From contig CM070618.1 of assembly GCA_036346255.1 (NCBI GenBank), positions 83,586,428-83,650,427 on the forward strand: a stretch of 64,000 nucleotides of DNA, read 5' to 3'. Shown piece after piece: positions 1 through 11,634 of the stretch. The position numbers and the translations under genes were made by a program. The notes under the pieces are model-generated. The model had not been told where the DNA came from, made no database searches, and worked only from the letters and a program-made list of their open reading frames with translations. The DNA is from Ampelocalamus luodianensis. Lineage: Eukaryota > Streptophyta > Magnoliopsida > Poales > Poaceae. Position 1 is the stretch's first letter. The number at the start of each line of letters is the position of its first letter.

Positions 1-1545
1 AAGTTGAAGGAATCTGGGGAGCCAAAGGTATGCCTTATGTTAGTACCCATTCCGAGTTAGTTTTATCAGCATGTATCTACTGCTCGTATGCACAAGGAAC
101 ATCTGCTAATGATAAACAACATCAAAACATTTAATAGGTGCAAGAAGACATTTTCAGCAATCAACATAAAGCCACTTATTTCTTATTCCATTGGGTTAAG
201 ATGATGAAATAGCTTGTTGTGTGTTTTGATGATTAATCTGCTCAGGCTGAACTTAGACAAGCTCCAAATTCAAACAAGTTGTAGGATTTGACTTGGTTCA
301 AGTAGTAATCGTGCTATGCTGTTAAATTTTCTGCATCAGTTTGCTACTACTGACAATTGATGTAAGTAAACGAATTTTGGCAGAAGTGTAGAACACATCT
401 GTAAACATAGGCAGTAAATTTGAAGTGTGAGCTTGGAAGCTCCGCATTCGCTTTGGAGACCACCAACATGATCAATAGATTTACTATAAAGAGATATCTA
501 CACTAGCTGTGAGCAAATCTCATAGAGCCTTTTGCAGATGTACTAGGGCTAGAGTTTCAGAAAACATTACTGGCTAATATCCGCAGGAGCTGTTAGTGCA
601 TATTTGCTCAAACCTTTTTTTTTTTTGCAATCTGCGGTTATTATTTAAATTTGATATAAATTATTTTGAAGCCAAAGTTAACAATAAAATGGCCAGTTTT
701 AACTGTCAACATGTCAAAAGTCAAAACCGACTGTTTTTTAAACTTTGTTGAAGCCCTTTTATCATAAGTTTTAAAAGGATGCAGCAAGCCTGCAACCTAA
801 TAAAGGCAGTAATATCATCCATGTAAAATCTTGTTGTTTCATACATGCAGATAATTAGTCAGGAGGGAGGCTTGCTCTTGAAAGATAATTTTGAGGGTGG
901 CGCAACATGGGCCTTTGAAGTTGGTACACAATCCATGACATGTCCGATCATAGTAGAGGATCTCAGCCCACCCCGTCAAATGCATGTGGAGGTACTTGCT
1001 ACCATTCTTTCTTTTTTAGTTCCGTTTACTTACTACTGTATACATCTGAGAGATGATACAAACACATTGTAATTTATTCAGATGCTTTGTAAAGAGAGAG
1101 GAATCTTCTTGGAAATAGCTGATCAAATTAGAAGTTTGGGGTTGACTATCTTTAAGGGGGTGATGGAAGTTCGTAAAGATAAGATTTGGGCGTGCTTTGC
1201 TGTTGAGGTAATAAATCTGTCCTTGACTCTTCAACTTACTACCTTATCTTAAGACACTGGTATCAATGTTGCTGCCAAAGAGGGAAATATCATTCTAGTG
1301 TAGCTTGATTCTGGAGCTGCAAGTACTGTGGGGTACACCAGGCAAATAGTTTACTAAAAAATTTGAAATTTGTACAGGCAAACAAGGATGTAACTCGGAT
1401 GGAAATATTTCTTTCACTTGTTCATCTTCTGGAACCTAGCACTGGAAGCTCTATGTTGCCAGCAGGTGTTGAGAACATTAGCTTGCAACACAATAGTTTC
1501 TATCCATCGTCAATTCCAGCAACAGGTTTCTCTAACGGCTTGTGA
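1..1545 (+). CDS. LHW-like bHLH transcription factor, 3' exons (gene starts before the window)
   Basis: Four exons can be read: 1-27, 851-991, 1082-1207 and 1378-1545. All introns are GT-AG and phase 0, and the stop is TGA at 1543. The first exon encodes KLKESGEPK, the end of helix 2 of the atypical bHLH domain of the LONESOME HIGHWAY family. The second carries GGATWAFEVG and CPIIVEDL, the third GIFLEIADQIRSLGLTI and KIWACFAVE, and the fourth NKDVTRMEIFLSLVHLLE. These are the conserved C-terminal blocks of LHW and its paralogues, known in Arabidopsis to act as nuclear partners of TMO5-type bHLH factors in vascular and root patterning. The protein ends with a short divergent tail, SIPATGFSNGL. 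All visible exons are open and in frame, so this looks like a live gene cut by the window edge. Which paralogue (LHW or an LHW-like) cannot be told from the C-terminus. Confidence 0.88.
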
Positions 1546-1959
1546 CACGGATCCACCACCGTACTTCGGCAAATGGAGCGCTGCGAGTGGGTAAACTGTC
1601 CCCCGCCATGACCTTTGCTCCCCTGACCATGGGTGCAGCCGTCAGGCTCGTGGATTTTGTTATCATGCCGAGACTTGTATGTGTTGCGTGTTGTTGGCCA
1701 GGAAGGCAGAAATAATAGTCTTGTGGTTGTTCTAACCTTAAACTAGCTTGCAGGCTTCCAGCCACCCTTCGTGACTTATGAGGGAAGCCTTAGTGTAGCA
1801 AAATATTTGTTCTAGGCAGGCTCCGGAAGTGTAAGAAATGTAGTATATCATTAGAATTAGGATACCAGCAGGTCCTCCTGCTTTTGTAATATCAGTATTT
1901 GTTAATTGTGGTGGAAATCTCATATGTTCATGTAGCCAAATTACTACACTGGTGCCCTA
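1546..1959 (+). other. 3' UTR and flank of the LHW-like gene
   Basis: This stretch follows the TGA stop and precedes the first retrotransposon homology. No ORF or repeat is recognised. It presumably holds the 3' UTR; the polyadenylation site was not placed. Confidence 0.45.
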
Positions 1960-4766
1960 TTACCAGAATGCCACCGATCGTGACATTGAGTTTGTCATCG
2001 ACCTAGTACCGTGGACGACACCAATTTCAAAGAGACCTTATCGGATGCCACCGATGAATTGGTAGAGATGAAGAAGCAGATAGAAGACCTTCTTGAGAAA
2101 GGTTTCGTGAGACCTAGTTCGCCGCCGTGGGAGCGCCGGTGTTGTTTGTCAAGAAGGATGGAAGTATGAGGATGTGTATTGATTACCGTTCTCTCAACGA
2201 GGTTACCATCAAGAACAAGTACCCACTACCCGGATAGATGATCTGTTTGATCGGATGAAAGGAGCCGGATTATTCTCGAAGATCGACTGCGATCGGGTTA
2301 CCACCGGCTAAAAATTTGTCCAGAAGGATATACCGGACCGCCAACGCGGTACGGACATTATGAGTTCTTAGTCATGTCCTTTGGTGCGACTAATGCCCCG
2401 CCTATTTCATGAACATGATGAATAAAGTATTCATGGAATATTTGGACAAGTTCGTAGTTGTATTCATTGATGATATTACGGTGTACTCAAGTCTGAGGAA
2501 GAACACGCCAGAGCATTTAAGGATAATATTGGAAAAACTCGAGAGCATCGGGTATGCCAAGTTCAAGTAAGTGTGACTTTTGGAAGAAGGAAGTGGATTT
2601 CCTTGGTCATGTTATGACATAAGGAGTAGCGTTGACCGGTAAAGTTAAGCGATGCTACATTGGGAGCTTTAACTGTAACTCGCTTCAGTTCGCAGTTTCT
2701 TGGGAATGGCGAGTTATTACCGCCGCGTTTATCGAAGGATTCTCATCAATTGCTGCCTCTTACGCAATTGTTGAAGAAGGAGAAAAGTTCACTTGGACTC
2801 ACCAGAGGAAAGCTTCCAAGAGTTAAAGAAGCGCTTAACTTCAGCCCAGTTGCTAATTTTGCGGATATTCGCAAGGATTTGATATCTATTGTGATGCTTA
2901 GCGTCAAGGATTAGGATGTGTCCTGATGCAAGAAGGAAGAGTTGTTGCTTACGCTGTCAAGACAATTGAGACCCCACGAGGAGAATTACCCTACTCATGA
3001 TCTGGAATTAGCTGCGTAGTGCATGCTTTAAAGATTTGGCGTCATTACCTCATCGGTAATCGCTGTGAAGTCTACACAGATCATAAGAGTCTGAAGTACA
3101 TCTTTACCCAGTCAGATCTGAATATGAGACAGAGAAGATGGTTAGAATTGATCAAGGATTACAATCTCGGAATCCACTACCATCCCGGAAAAGCCAACGT
3201 AGTTGCAGATGCTCTAAGTCGTAAGAGTTACTGCAATGATTTGGAAGTAAAGGGAAGTTGCCCAGAACTTTATGAAGAATTTCAGAAGCTAAAGCTAGAA
3301 GTTGTGTCCAAGGGATTTGTAGCCAGTTTGGAGGTACAGTCTACCGAGAAGCGGTCGTGAAGCACAACCAAAGGACCCTGTGTGTTGTCGATATCAAGCT
3401 CAAAATGGCGTATGAAAATTCAAAGATTTCACCAAGGATGATCAAGACATACTCTGATTAATGGTCGATATCGTGTACCGATATCGATGGTCCGAGACGC
3501 TTAATCTTAAAGGAAGCCCATGACTCAAAGTATTCAATTCACCTGGAAGTACCAAATGTACCAGATGTTAAGACTAAATTTTGGTGGCCAAATTTGCGAG
3601 AAGTCGCAGAGTTCGTTGCCTGTGCGACACCCGCCGAAAGTGAAGGCAGAACACGTGAGACCAAAGCAGTTTGTCGCAACCACGAAGATTCCGAATGGAA
3701 GTGGAGGAAATCGATGGATTTTATCACCGGTTTACCCAAGACCCAATCGGATTACGATTCGATCCGTAATAGTCGATCGTCTAACCAAGGTCGCCCATTT
3801 CGCGCGACCAAAACCACATACTCGGGAGATCGCTCGCGGAGTTGTACATGGCAAGGATTGTCGGCTTGCATGGTGTGCCCAAAAGATAGTGTCGGATCGT
3901 GGATCTCGCCACCTCTGCTTTGGCGAGTTTGCATGAAGCATTGGGTACCCATCTGAATTTCAGTACTGCGTATCATCCACAGACAGATGGACAGACTGAA
4001 AGGGTTAATCAGATATTGGAGGATATGCTGAGAGCTTGTGCTCTAGCTAATGCTACCCGTTGGGATAAAAGTCTGCCGTATGCAGAATTTTCATACAACA
4101 ACAGTTATCAAGCTAGTCTGCAAATGTCACCTTTGAAGCTTTGTATGGCCGCACTGTAGGACCCGTTGAATTGGTCGAAACAATGAACGATCGTTTGGTC
4201 CGACATTATTGAAGCGAGAGAAGAGCAAGTGGCCATGATAAGAGAAAGATTAAAGATAGCTCAGTCCAGGCAGAAGAGCTATGCTGATAATCGTCGTCGT
4301 GATCTCAGTTTTGAATCCGAGGATTTCGTTTATCTTCGAGTTACCCCACTCAGAGGTGTCAAAAGGTTTCATGCCAAAGGGAAGCTTGCCCCTAGGTATG
4401 TTGGTCCGTTCAAGATTTTGGAACGCCGTGGAGAAGTTGCTTACGCTTGGAGCTACCGATCGTTAGCGAGTACATGATGTCTTTCATGTCTCGCAGTTGA
4501 AGAAGTGTCTTCGTGTGCCAGAAGAGCAAGCCCAGTTGGAATCAATTGACTTGAAGGAGGATCTTACCTACAAGGAGCAGCCAGTCAAGATTTTGGATGT
4601 CGCAGCGCCTCACCAAAGCAAGACTGCTCGTTTTGCAAGGTCAGTGGAGCAACCACTCGAGAAGGAGAAGCAACGTGGGAACGTGAAGAAGAGCCAAAGC
4701 CGAGTTTCCTAGCCTTTTCTCTAGCTAGCTTTGAATCTCGGGTCGAGATTCCTTTAAGGGGAGGTT
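1960..4766 (+). mobile_element. Ty3/gypsy retrotransposon internal region, 5'-truncated and degenerate (chromovirus-like)
   Basis: Homology begins inside the polyprotein just before reverse transcriptase (RDIEFVIDLVPWTTPISKRP near 1977-2040). It continues through the RT core with VFIDDI at about 2460-2477. RNase H follows at 3019-3360 (YTDHKSLKYIF, RRWLELIKDY, HPGKANVVADALSR). Integrase is at about 3500-4150 (VVDRLTKVAHF, TAYHPQTDGQTERVNQILED, SFNNSY-like block), then a C-terminal module (KLAPRYVGPFKIL, KKCLRVPEEQ, and a frame-broken chromodomain-like PVKILD). Many frameshifts and stops interrupt it, so it cannot encode an active protein. Gag, protease and the 5' LTR are absent; the left end lies about 400 bp after the LHW-like stop codon. 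A purine-rich tract (AAGGGGAGG, about 4756-4764) abuts the 3' LTR, as expected of a polypurine tract. Assignment to the Tekay/Del-type chromoviruses is inference. Confidence 0.85.
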
Positions 4767-6630
4767 TGTAACATCCCAATTTTCGAGCTTAAAATCTTTT
4801 AAATAGTTAGTAGGAAAATTCACCATTTGAATTTTATTTGAATTTAATTTCAAAAGCTTAATATTGGACTTTACAATCAAAAACATTTAATGTGAATAAT
4901 CCCAACATGAACAATAGCCAAAACTATTTTATTTGGGTTCTATGTGCTCAGATATATTTTCTAGATTTTTCTAGAATTTTTCTGAGTTCATTTGCTATTT
5001 TTCTATTGCCCATTTGAATTTCTGGTATTTTCTAAAATAGAAAACCTATTAATAATCTCAGAAAAGGCATCGGGCCGAAATCCAAACCTCCGGCCCATCC
5101 TCCCCGCCGCCAGCCCATCTTCGCGCGGCCCAGCTCGCCCGCGCGCCGCCTCCACCTGACATGCGGGCCCCGCATGTCAGTCTCTCTCTCTCTCTCTCTC
5201 TCCGAGCGCCCCGATCATCCTCCACCGTCCGATCAAAGATGAACGGCTAGATGCGCATAAGGCAACCGGAGTTGTCCGAATGTTTCTTTGATTGTGGGCC
5301 GTTCGATCAAGATCCAGCGGCCGATCTCGGTTCGCTTTACACCGCACCGTTGCACGCGGACCACGCGAGCTGTGTCTCTGACGTGTGGGACCCACCCCTG
5401 CCACGTCATCGTCGTCTCCGAGGCGGACTCTGGTTCCGATTTCCTCGCCGCCCGCGCCGTTTGGGCGCCCGTGCCTAGACCTTCCCGAGCCGCTATATAA
5501 GGAGGGCTGCCCTTGTCTCGCGATCCAACCCGCGCGGCCGCGCTCGTAACCCTAACCTCAGCCGCCAAAGCTCGGAGAAGTGATTCTGCCGCCGCGAACC
5601 CGACGAGTTCGCTCGCCGTCGCTGCCGCCGAGTGTCGTGGTCTACACCGTCGGCATCGCACGGAGCAGGACTACCTCGTGGGCACCTTCGTTTCGCCGGA
5701 GCGTCGCCGTAGCTCCGATCCCGTCAAGCCCGAAACCCCTCCGCCGCTTCAACCTCGCCGCCGGCCGCCACAGACGTCCCCGACCACCAGTGAGCACATC
5801 CACGAGTTCCCCGTGCCACCCTCTACACGCTGGTACCACTCACCGCCGGTTCGCGGAACCCTGGGTTCCGAGCGCCGTCGCCGTCGTCCGACGTGGCACG
5901 CCGCTCCAGCGTCTGCGTGTCATCCTGCGGCCGTCCCGTCCGACCGACGCGCGCAGCCACCGGATCCCGGCCAGAGGCTTGTGAGACCCACCACGCGTGA
6001 GCTAGCCTCGACATGGGGTACACTAGTTGTATCTTGTGGGTAAAGTCATACCTTTGATCATCTTGTTTTCAAATTACCTTGTGTTAAATTACAACCTCGT
6101 GGGTTGGTTAGATCGAGTACAATTGCTTAGCCATGCTACGAGTCATCATCTCATGTAAGTTGCAAATATCAATTATGACTAAGTGACTATGGAGTGTTAA
6201 TCAAACTATTCGAATAGTCGCGTGGCCTGCCTTGGTCATGGACATGCCTCGAAGACGTGATTTCACATAAGGGTTAGTTTTTATAAAATGTGGGAATGGG
6301 GGATATGTATGTGTGATCTCAATCATATGGCTATGTGAAATAACTGCTGTAGTTGTGTGTCTTTGTGGAAACAATGTTAAATTAATATTGTCTATTTGTT
6401 TGAATTATGCTTTCAATCTATTATCGTATTCAATTGCAATGGGCTGTGTGTATCTGGTTGTGTATTCGCAGTCGCAGTTCGGCGTTTTTTCCACGTTCAG
6501 CAAGTACCACCGAAGTGACTTACTATTTTCACCGAATACCGAGTGTGGCTTGGTGTGTGTATGGAGTAGGCATGGGACATGGTTCCTTGTGGTGACTAGA
6601 TGTCATACTATGGTTATAAAGAAAATAAGT
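4767..6630 (+). repeat. 3' LTR of the gypsy element (right end uncertain)
   Basis: The LTR starts TGTAACATCCC immediately after the polypurine tract. It holds an AT-rich U3, a (CT)n run at 5181-5202, a GC-rich promoter block and a TATA box (CTATATAAGG, about 5493-5502) followed by a CG-rich leader. The distal part shares short blocks, such as AAACTATTCGAATAG near 6203-6217, with the solo LTR at 23619-26545. No TSD can be tested because the element lacks its 5' end; 6630 is where unrelated MITE-like sequence begins. The GC-rich ORFs inside (for example 5513-6043) are not genes. Confidence 0.6.
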
Positions 6631-6663
6631 ATTTTCTAATCAATGATACTACCTTTAGATTAC

Positions 6664-6990
6664 TTTTGGAACGCCGGATTTTTTTCCGCAATTTCTGCGG
6701 AAATTGAATTAAATTACTGCAAAAATTTTGACAAATTTCTGCGTTCCAAATGCCTCTGGCAAACAGATCTCCAAATTATTATCTTCCTCTGGCAAACCTG
6801 GCATAAGGGCCGTCTAGGATCCATAATCCACCTTTATCAGTTGAACTGGCTGTTGCGGCAAGGATGTACTTAGTAGTTACAAGATATAGGTTGCTAACCA
6901 TAAAGTCAAATATAGCTCAAACGGAGAATTGAATTTTCAGGAAGAATGCAGGAATTTTGCATAAAACAGTTCAATTCCCGCGTGTTCCAA
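6664..6990. repeat. Short foldback MITE-like units with TTTGGAACG ends
   Basis: Unit 6664-6750 begins TTTTGGAACGCCGG and ends GCGTTCCAAA, its imperfect inverted complement, forming an 87-bp foldback. A second, more degraded unit ends CGTGTTCCAAA near 6990. Similar ends recur at 30327-30424 and 32222-32332, so this is a dispersed family. Superfamily unknown; no reliable TSD was read. From 6990 to 7536 I see only unremarkable AT-rich sequence before the 3' end of the U-box gene. Confidence 0.5.
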
Positions 6991-7536
6991 ATAGTGCCTC
7001 AAGTTATTTGAATGAAGCATTTGCATGGCATGATCCACTCCCACCTATCCACACTAGTTTTGTCATATTTGGAAATTGGATCCCCTGCATTCCAAATTAA
7101 AAGGCACGGAAGGTATGCCTATTGAAGGCTTGGGAGTTGGGATCCCGTCGATTTCCACCGCAGATGTGTTCATGGATCACGCGGATCTCAAAAAAAGAAA
7201 AGGAATAACTACTAGTCCTTGATTTAACACTTGAATTTAAGATCCTTGCGCAACGCAACTCACAGGTGCTGGACTGAAGTATGCGATTTGAATCCGTAGT
7301 TCTATTTGAAATTTAACATACGTAAACCGGAAAAAAAAACGAAAATTGGTAACATTATGTCAATGAGATTATCTCCAAAGAATAAATGAGCAACCAAAAA
7401 AGCTCAGTTCCGATGCATTTCTCTGCTGCAGGAACACTCCAATGCCCTCCGGATCCAAGTAAATTTAAAATTAAAAAATGTAAAAAAGGAATGAATCAGC
7501 AACTGCATGCTGATGAACAGGAGGAAGCCATCTTCG

Positions 7537-8757
7537 TCATGATGGGTAGAGCGCCAAAAATTTGGGAGACAAGCACGGCGAGCTCCTCCAGACCCTGGAG
7601 TGCAGCTTGAGCACCTCGTGCGCCTTCTCCTTGGTCTTCACCCCGCACTGCTCCGACCGCAGCGCCAGGCACAGCTTGCCCACGACGCCGGCCTGCGCCA
7701 TCTCCTGCAACACGGCGGACGTCGCCGCGTGCCGCGCCACGGACCGCAGCACGCGCACCGCCCGCTCGCTCGCCGCCTCCGACACCCGCATCACCTTCTT
7801 GCCCACCACAGCCACGCCCGCCGCGTGCGCCACCAGCTCGGCGCGCCCCTCGGCGCACGTGCACAGCCGGTCCAGCACGGCCAGCGCGAGCTCGCACACG
7901 CGCCTCTCGGGCTCGTCCAGTAGCAGCTCCACGAGCGCCGGCACCGCGCCGGCGCTGACGATCTTGACGCGGTTCCGGCCGTACGGGCAGAGCGCGGCGA
8001 GCGCGTGGAGCGACGCCTTGGTCGCCCGCGTCGAGATGCGGTCGCGGACCAAGCGGACCACCTCTGCGAGAAGCTCCTGGTTCAGTCCGATCACCCAGGC
8101 CGGCACGGTCGCGTCGGCGAGGGACCTCACGAGCAGCACGGCTTGCTCTCGCGACTGCAAATTCGACGAGCGGAGCACGGCCGTCAGGGATTCCGCCAGG
8201 TTGCCGTGCCGTGACACGACGCCAACCAGCTCCTGCTCCGGCATCCGGAGCGACGCGAGGACCCCGACCGCCTCCTCACGCGCCGTCGAACAAGCACTGC
8301 CACCGGCCACGAGACGAGACAACACGTCGAACACCCCGTCCTGGGACTCCAGCATTGCCCTGCTGTCCTCGCACTCTGACACCAGCTCCCGCAGCTTCTT
8401 GAGCGCGCCGACCTGGGCCGAGGCGGCGTCGGACAGGAGCGACGCGAGCTCGTCGCGGGACACGGGCCGCAGCGCGGCCACCTCCTCGTCGACCGACGAC
8501 CCGGGGGCGAGGGACGCGAGCCAGGAGCTGATGAGGCGGCGCAGTGTATGGTTGGGCGTGAGCTGGAGCTCCGGCGCGAGCGGCTGGCGCGTGACGGGGC
8601 AGGTGCGACGGGCGGGCCCGGCGAGCCAGCGAGAGATGGCCGCGCGGTCGTAGGAGATGCCGGTGGGTAGCGTGACGGGGTCGCGCATGAGCTGCAGCGA
8701 GATGGGGCAGAGGAAGTAGGACGGCACCTCGGCCGGCACGCTCGCCATCGTTGCCAT
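7537..8757 (-). CDS. U-box E3 ubiquitin-protein ligase with ARM-type repeats (PUB22/PUB23-like), 406 aa
   Basis: The single-exon gene starts MATMASVPAEVP. Residues about 11-82 form a U-box: FLCPISLQLMRDPVTLPTG, the ISYDR helix, W44, CPVTRQ at 53-58 and PNHTLRRLI at 68-76. The U-box recruits a ubiquitin-loaded E2. Residues about 170-395 are leucine/alanine-rich helical repeats of ARM type (ALVELLLDEPERRVCELALAV), which bind substrates. Length, intronless structure and domain order match the PUB22/23/24 group, known in Arabidopsis as cytosolic negative regulators of drought and immune responses; the substrate here is unknown. The ATG at 8757 is preferred because the U-box begins about ten residues later and a TATA motif lies 80 bp upstream. 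The frame stays open upstream to an ATG at 9030, but that would put the TATA box inside the CDS. Third positions are strongly G/C, typical of grass intronless genes. Confidence 0.92.
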   Translation of the reverse strand: MATMASVPAEVPSYFLCPISLQLMRDPVTLPTGISYDRAAISRWLAGPARRTCPVTRQPLAPELQLTPNHTLRRLISSWLASLAPGSSVDEEVAALRPVSRDELASLLSDAASAQVGALKKLRELVSECEDSRAMLESQDGVFDVLSRLVAGGSACSTAREEAVGVLASLRMPEQELVGVVSRHGNLAESLTAVLRSSNLQSREQAVLLVRSLADATVPAWVIGLNQELLAEVVRLVRDRISTRATKASLHALAALCPYGRNRVKIVSAGAVPALVELLLDEPERRVCELALAVLDRLCTCAEGRAELVAHAAGVAVVGKKVMRVSEAASERAVRVLRSVARHAATSAVLQEMAQAGVVGKLCLALRSEQCGVKTKEKAHEVLKLHSRVWRSSPCLSPKFLALYPS

Positions 8758-8835
8758 CGATGCTTCCGTACGTGCGCGTTCGATCGACGGGATGCGCGGC
8801 GGGGTTGACGAGCGGGTGGTGGGACGCGGGAGCAC

Positions 8836-8845
8836 AATATATAAG
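8836..8845 (-). promoter_or_regulatory. TATA box of the U-box gene
   Basis: Read on the minus strand this is CTTATATATT, about 80 bp upstream of the chosen ATG. It implies transcription starting near 8805-8810 and a 5' UTR of roughly 50 nt. It supports the start at 8757 over the in-frame ATG at 9030. Confidence 0.6.
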
Positions 8846-9437
8846 AGATGGTGGTGCGCGTTTGCAAGTTGCAAGTTGCAACTCTTCCTACGCGCGGGTG
8901 GTAAAGAACTCAAAGAGGAAGAAGACTTAGGGAGCGGGAGACGGGCGGGAGCGCGCGTTGCGGGAGCGTAGCTGTCGTCGCCGTTTAATTTATAAGGCGC
9001 GGGGATTCGTGTAGTGGCGTTCACATGCATCACATCACATCACATGCCCCCGCTGCGTTTGTTTACTCTTCTCCGCTCGCGGTTTGGTCAGAGGTGAGCT
9101 AGGCTTGCGGATTAGGCCCTTGCTTTTCCAAAATTTGGAGATCGGTCCTTTATTACTTCCACTGGCCTTCGGTTTGGTTGACTTCGGTGGGCTCGTTAGC
9201 GTTGCGTAGTTTAGATTTCTTTCTGACTTTGTAGTTCAGAAACGGTGGTGAAATGTACGATGGGAGCTCCTCTTGAATTTTTCGTTGCGTGCCACGAACT
9301 TTGACTAGGTGCTGTAGTCTAGCATAGCGTACACTTTTTGCTTCCACGAAAGTAAACCGCAGACACATCTCGAAAGTTTCTAATGCCGCGGATTGCTTGG
9401 TGAAAGTCAACCTCTGAAAAGTTCCATTCCAGTATCA

Positions 9438-9721
9438 GGGCATATACAATAATTTTGTCACTCAGATTGTTTCTAAAGACTCTAACTCATCTACAGACAA
9501 CCTTAGAGACAACATCTTTAACATTTTTTTATAAAATTATTTATTTTCACCACAACTTCTCTCCTTACACACTCACCATTTTGTGATGGTTTGCATGCCA
9601 AATTTATCTCTTATATTATAGATGACACATTACCTCTCTTCACATCCTCCCTCCTGCAACTAGAATTTTGAGTGACATGACAGGTAAAAGACGGCTAAGG
9701 TGACCACTATTAGAGATGCCC
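9438..9721. mobile_element. Tourist-like MITE (about 284 bp)
   Basis: The left end reads GGGCATATACAATAA and the right end TATTAGAGATGCCC, an imperfect terminal inverted repeat of the GGGCAT-AATA type seen in grass MITEs. The interior is AT-rich and non-coding. No clear 3-bp TSD remains. Confidence 0.5.
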
Positions 9722-10541
9722 TTGGTACAGGTTCTTTCTAGGTGCGTGTGTGCATTAATTAGTACAACTCTTTTGTAGGAACAATATGTTTTGAGCTTTC
9801 AGGTTTAAGAGTTCTGAAATAGAATATGTTCATCGATATGTTGCTCCATTCGGTTTCCTGATTTCCTATCCTGCTAAAAAATGGTAGGAGATGTATTGTG
9901 CATCCTTGGCATAGAAACATAAGCTTATGTGGTGCTGTATTATTCCACTTAGCGAAAAATACTATCTATGTTTTCACTCCATAGGTGGTTGCCACAAGAC
10001 AAGGACGAACCTAAGGGGGACAGCTGGGGCTGGTGCCCCCCTATTGACGGTTAGTTTATAGTGTATCCTTTAGTACCTCTAGTTCAGTCATGTCTGGTCG
10101 ACAACTCTAGCATCCTTAAATTTTGGTCATGCATCGGTCATTGCTACCTGATATGCTCCTCTGTCTAAAATAGCAAGCCGTTTCTTTAGAAATGAGCTGT
10201 TAGCGCTCCATCCTCACTCGTCAAATACTTTACTTTTCCTCAAATAAGTGTAAATAGCCGTTGGCTCGTTGCTTCGACTTTGAAGTAGTAGTAGGCTTGT
10301 ACCAGCAGCAGTGCAGCACAGACACACAGAAGCTTCCAGTAACCGCTAACCAATGTTCCTTTCACCTCGTTCCAATTTTCTTGGAAAGCCCCGGGGGCTC
10401 TTCTCAAAATGTACACAGGCCCGGGTTTCTTTCCGCGCGCATAAGGGACCTTTCCAGGGGATGGATTGGAAAAGTGGCAGGGCTCGAACGGTTGACCTGG
10501 AAAATGTTGGCATTTAACAAAGTTGAGTCGGTCAGAAGTCG
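9722..10541. other. Intergenic sequence, no gene recognised
   Basis: No coding motif is seen. Around 10005-10050 there is a remnant (AACCTAAGGGGGACAGCTGG) resembling ends of grass DNA transposons, too short to classify. Confidence 0.4.
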
Positions 10542-10551
10542 GAAGCCGAAC

Positions 10552-10935
10552 TTTTTTATTATTTAATCTATTTTTAAAAATATTTTAAAGATAATATTTT
10601 TCTAACTTTATTTCTAATTCTGATTCTTTTGATCACGTCACAACGTATGATGTGACAAAAGTACGTTGTCACGCACAGACCTCGTGTGATAAATGAGTGT
10701 TGTCACGTCATTCCTTGTGGCGTGATAGGTCTTAGCCCAAAAACGGACGCATGTTGACTCGGATGGCTATCGTGACAGATTGGGCTACACCGAGATCGGT
10801 AGCGTGACAGCATAGTTTGGTCACACCATAGGTCATAGCGTGACTAAAAGGGTCAGAATTAGAAATAAAGTTAAGGATATATTATCTTTAAAATATTTTA
10901 AAAATAGATTAAAAAATAATAATAAAAAGCTCTCA
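10552..10935. mobile_element. Foldback MITE, Mutator-like (copy 1)
   Basis: Two arms, about 10552-10622 and 10853-10929, are inverted complements (left arm ends CTTTATTTCTAATTCTGA; right arm begins TCAGAATTAGAAATAAAG). The centre holds repeated GTGACA-type palindromic motifs. Flanks GAAGCCGAAC (10542-10551) and GAAGCCTAGC (10936-10945) match 8 of 10 bases, a plausible decayed Mutator-type TSD. It is related to copy 2 at 11635-12004. Confidence 0.65.
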
Positions 10936-11634
10936 GAAGCCTAGCGATTGGCGCTGGCTCTGCTCTGTTAACCCCGTTGTTTATTCAGATCTCTGACCCT
11001 GCTGCCATGTTCCATCTCTAGAGATGCGCGCACCGCAGTTTGGATTAGGTGCCCCTTGAGGCCTTGACCACCTAATTCTGAGTTGTTTTATCTTTCACCT
11101 GATCTGAACATATGTATGATCTACTCCTATCTGTCATGTTGAGATTTTAATCATGCGTCTTCAGAAATCTTTCTGTAGATTCCTCTTTCAATGGCTATGA
11201 TCTTTCTTATCGATGTGACAGTAAATATTTTCTTGAGGGAAAAAGTGCATATCTTTATGGTATGCGTATTGTTAATATTTACTTTATATTATGTATTTTC
11301 CAAGTTATGAATTGATTATGTAAATTAAGATTGATAGTATACAGTAGCAACGAAGGGGGGAAACGCAAAATATATGCACCCAAGGCAAAATTGTTGAACC
11401 ATGTTACTATAATGGCAATAATTAATGCTCTGTTTCTGTTGAAACATGCATGAGACCTGGATCTAGTTGGACCACGAATTGTTTGGTTGTAATGAAAGTA
11501 CATAAAATAAGTGTAAGCTGGCCTAATTAATTAGGCTCTATCAGGAGCCCGATCCATAGTTTTGCCAAATCTAGGGGTAGATGGAGCTTAAAAAAAACTA
11601 GAAAAAAAATATAGGGGCAGATATCATCTGATAT

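Noticed and set aside
5233..6043. Overlapping 134-176 aa frames on both strands
   Set aside because: They lie in the GC-rich promoter/leader of a gypsy LTR and have no domain resemblance.
7562..8653. 363-aa plus-strand open frame opposite the U-box gene
   Set aside because: Antisense shadow of a GC-rich CDS; low-complexity Ser/Arg/Thr-rich product, no domain.
8758..9033. N-terminal extension of the U-box protein to an upstream in-frame ATG (9030)
   Set aside because: Would include the TATA motif at 8836-8845, and the extension has no conserved sequence before the U-box.
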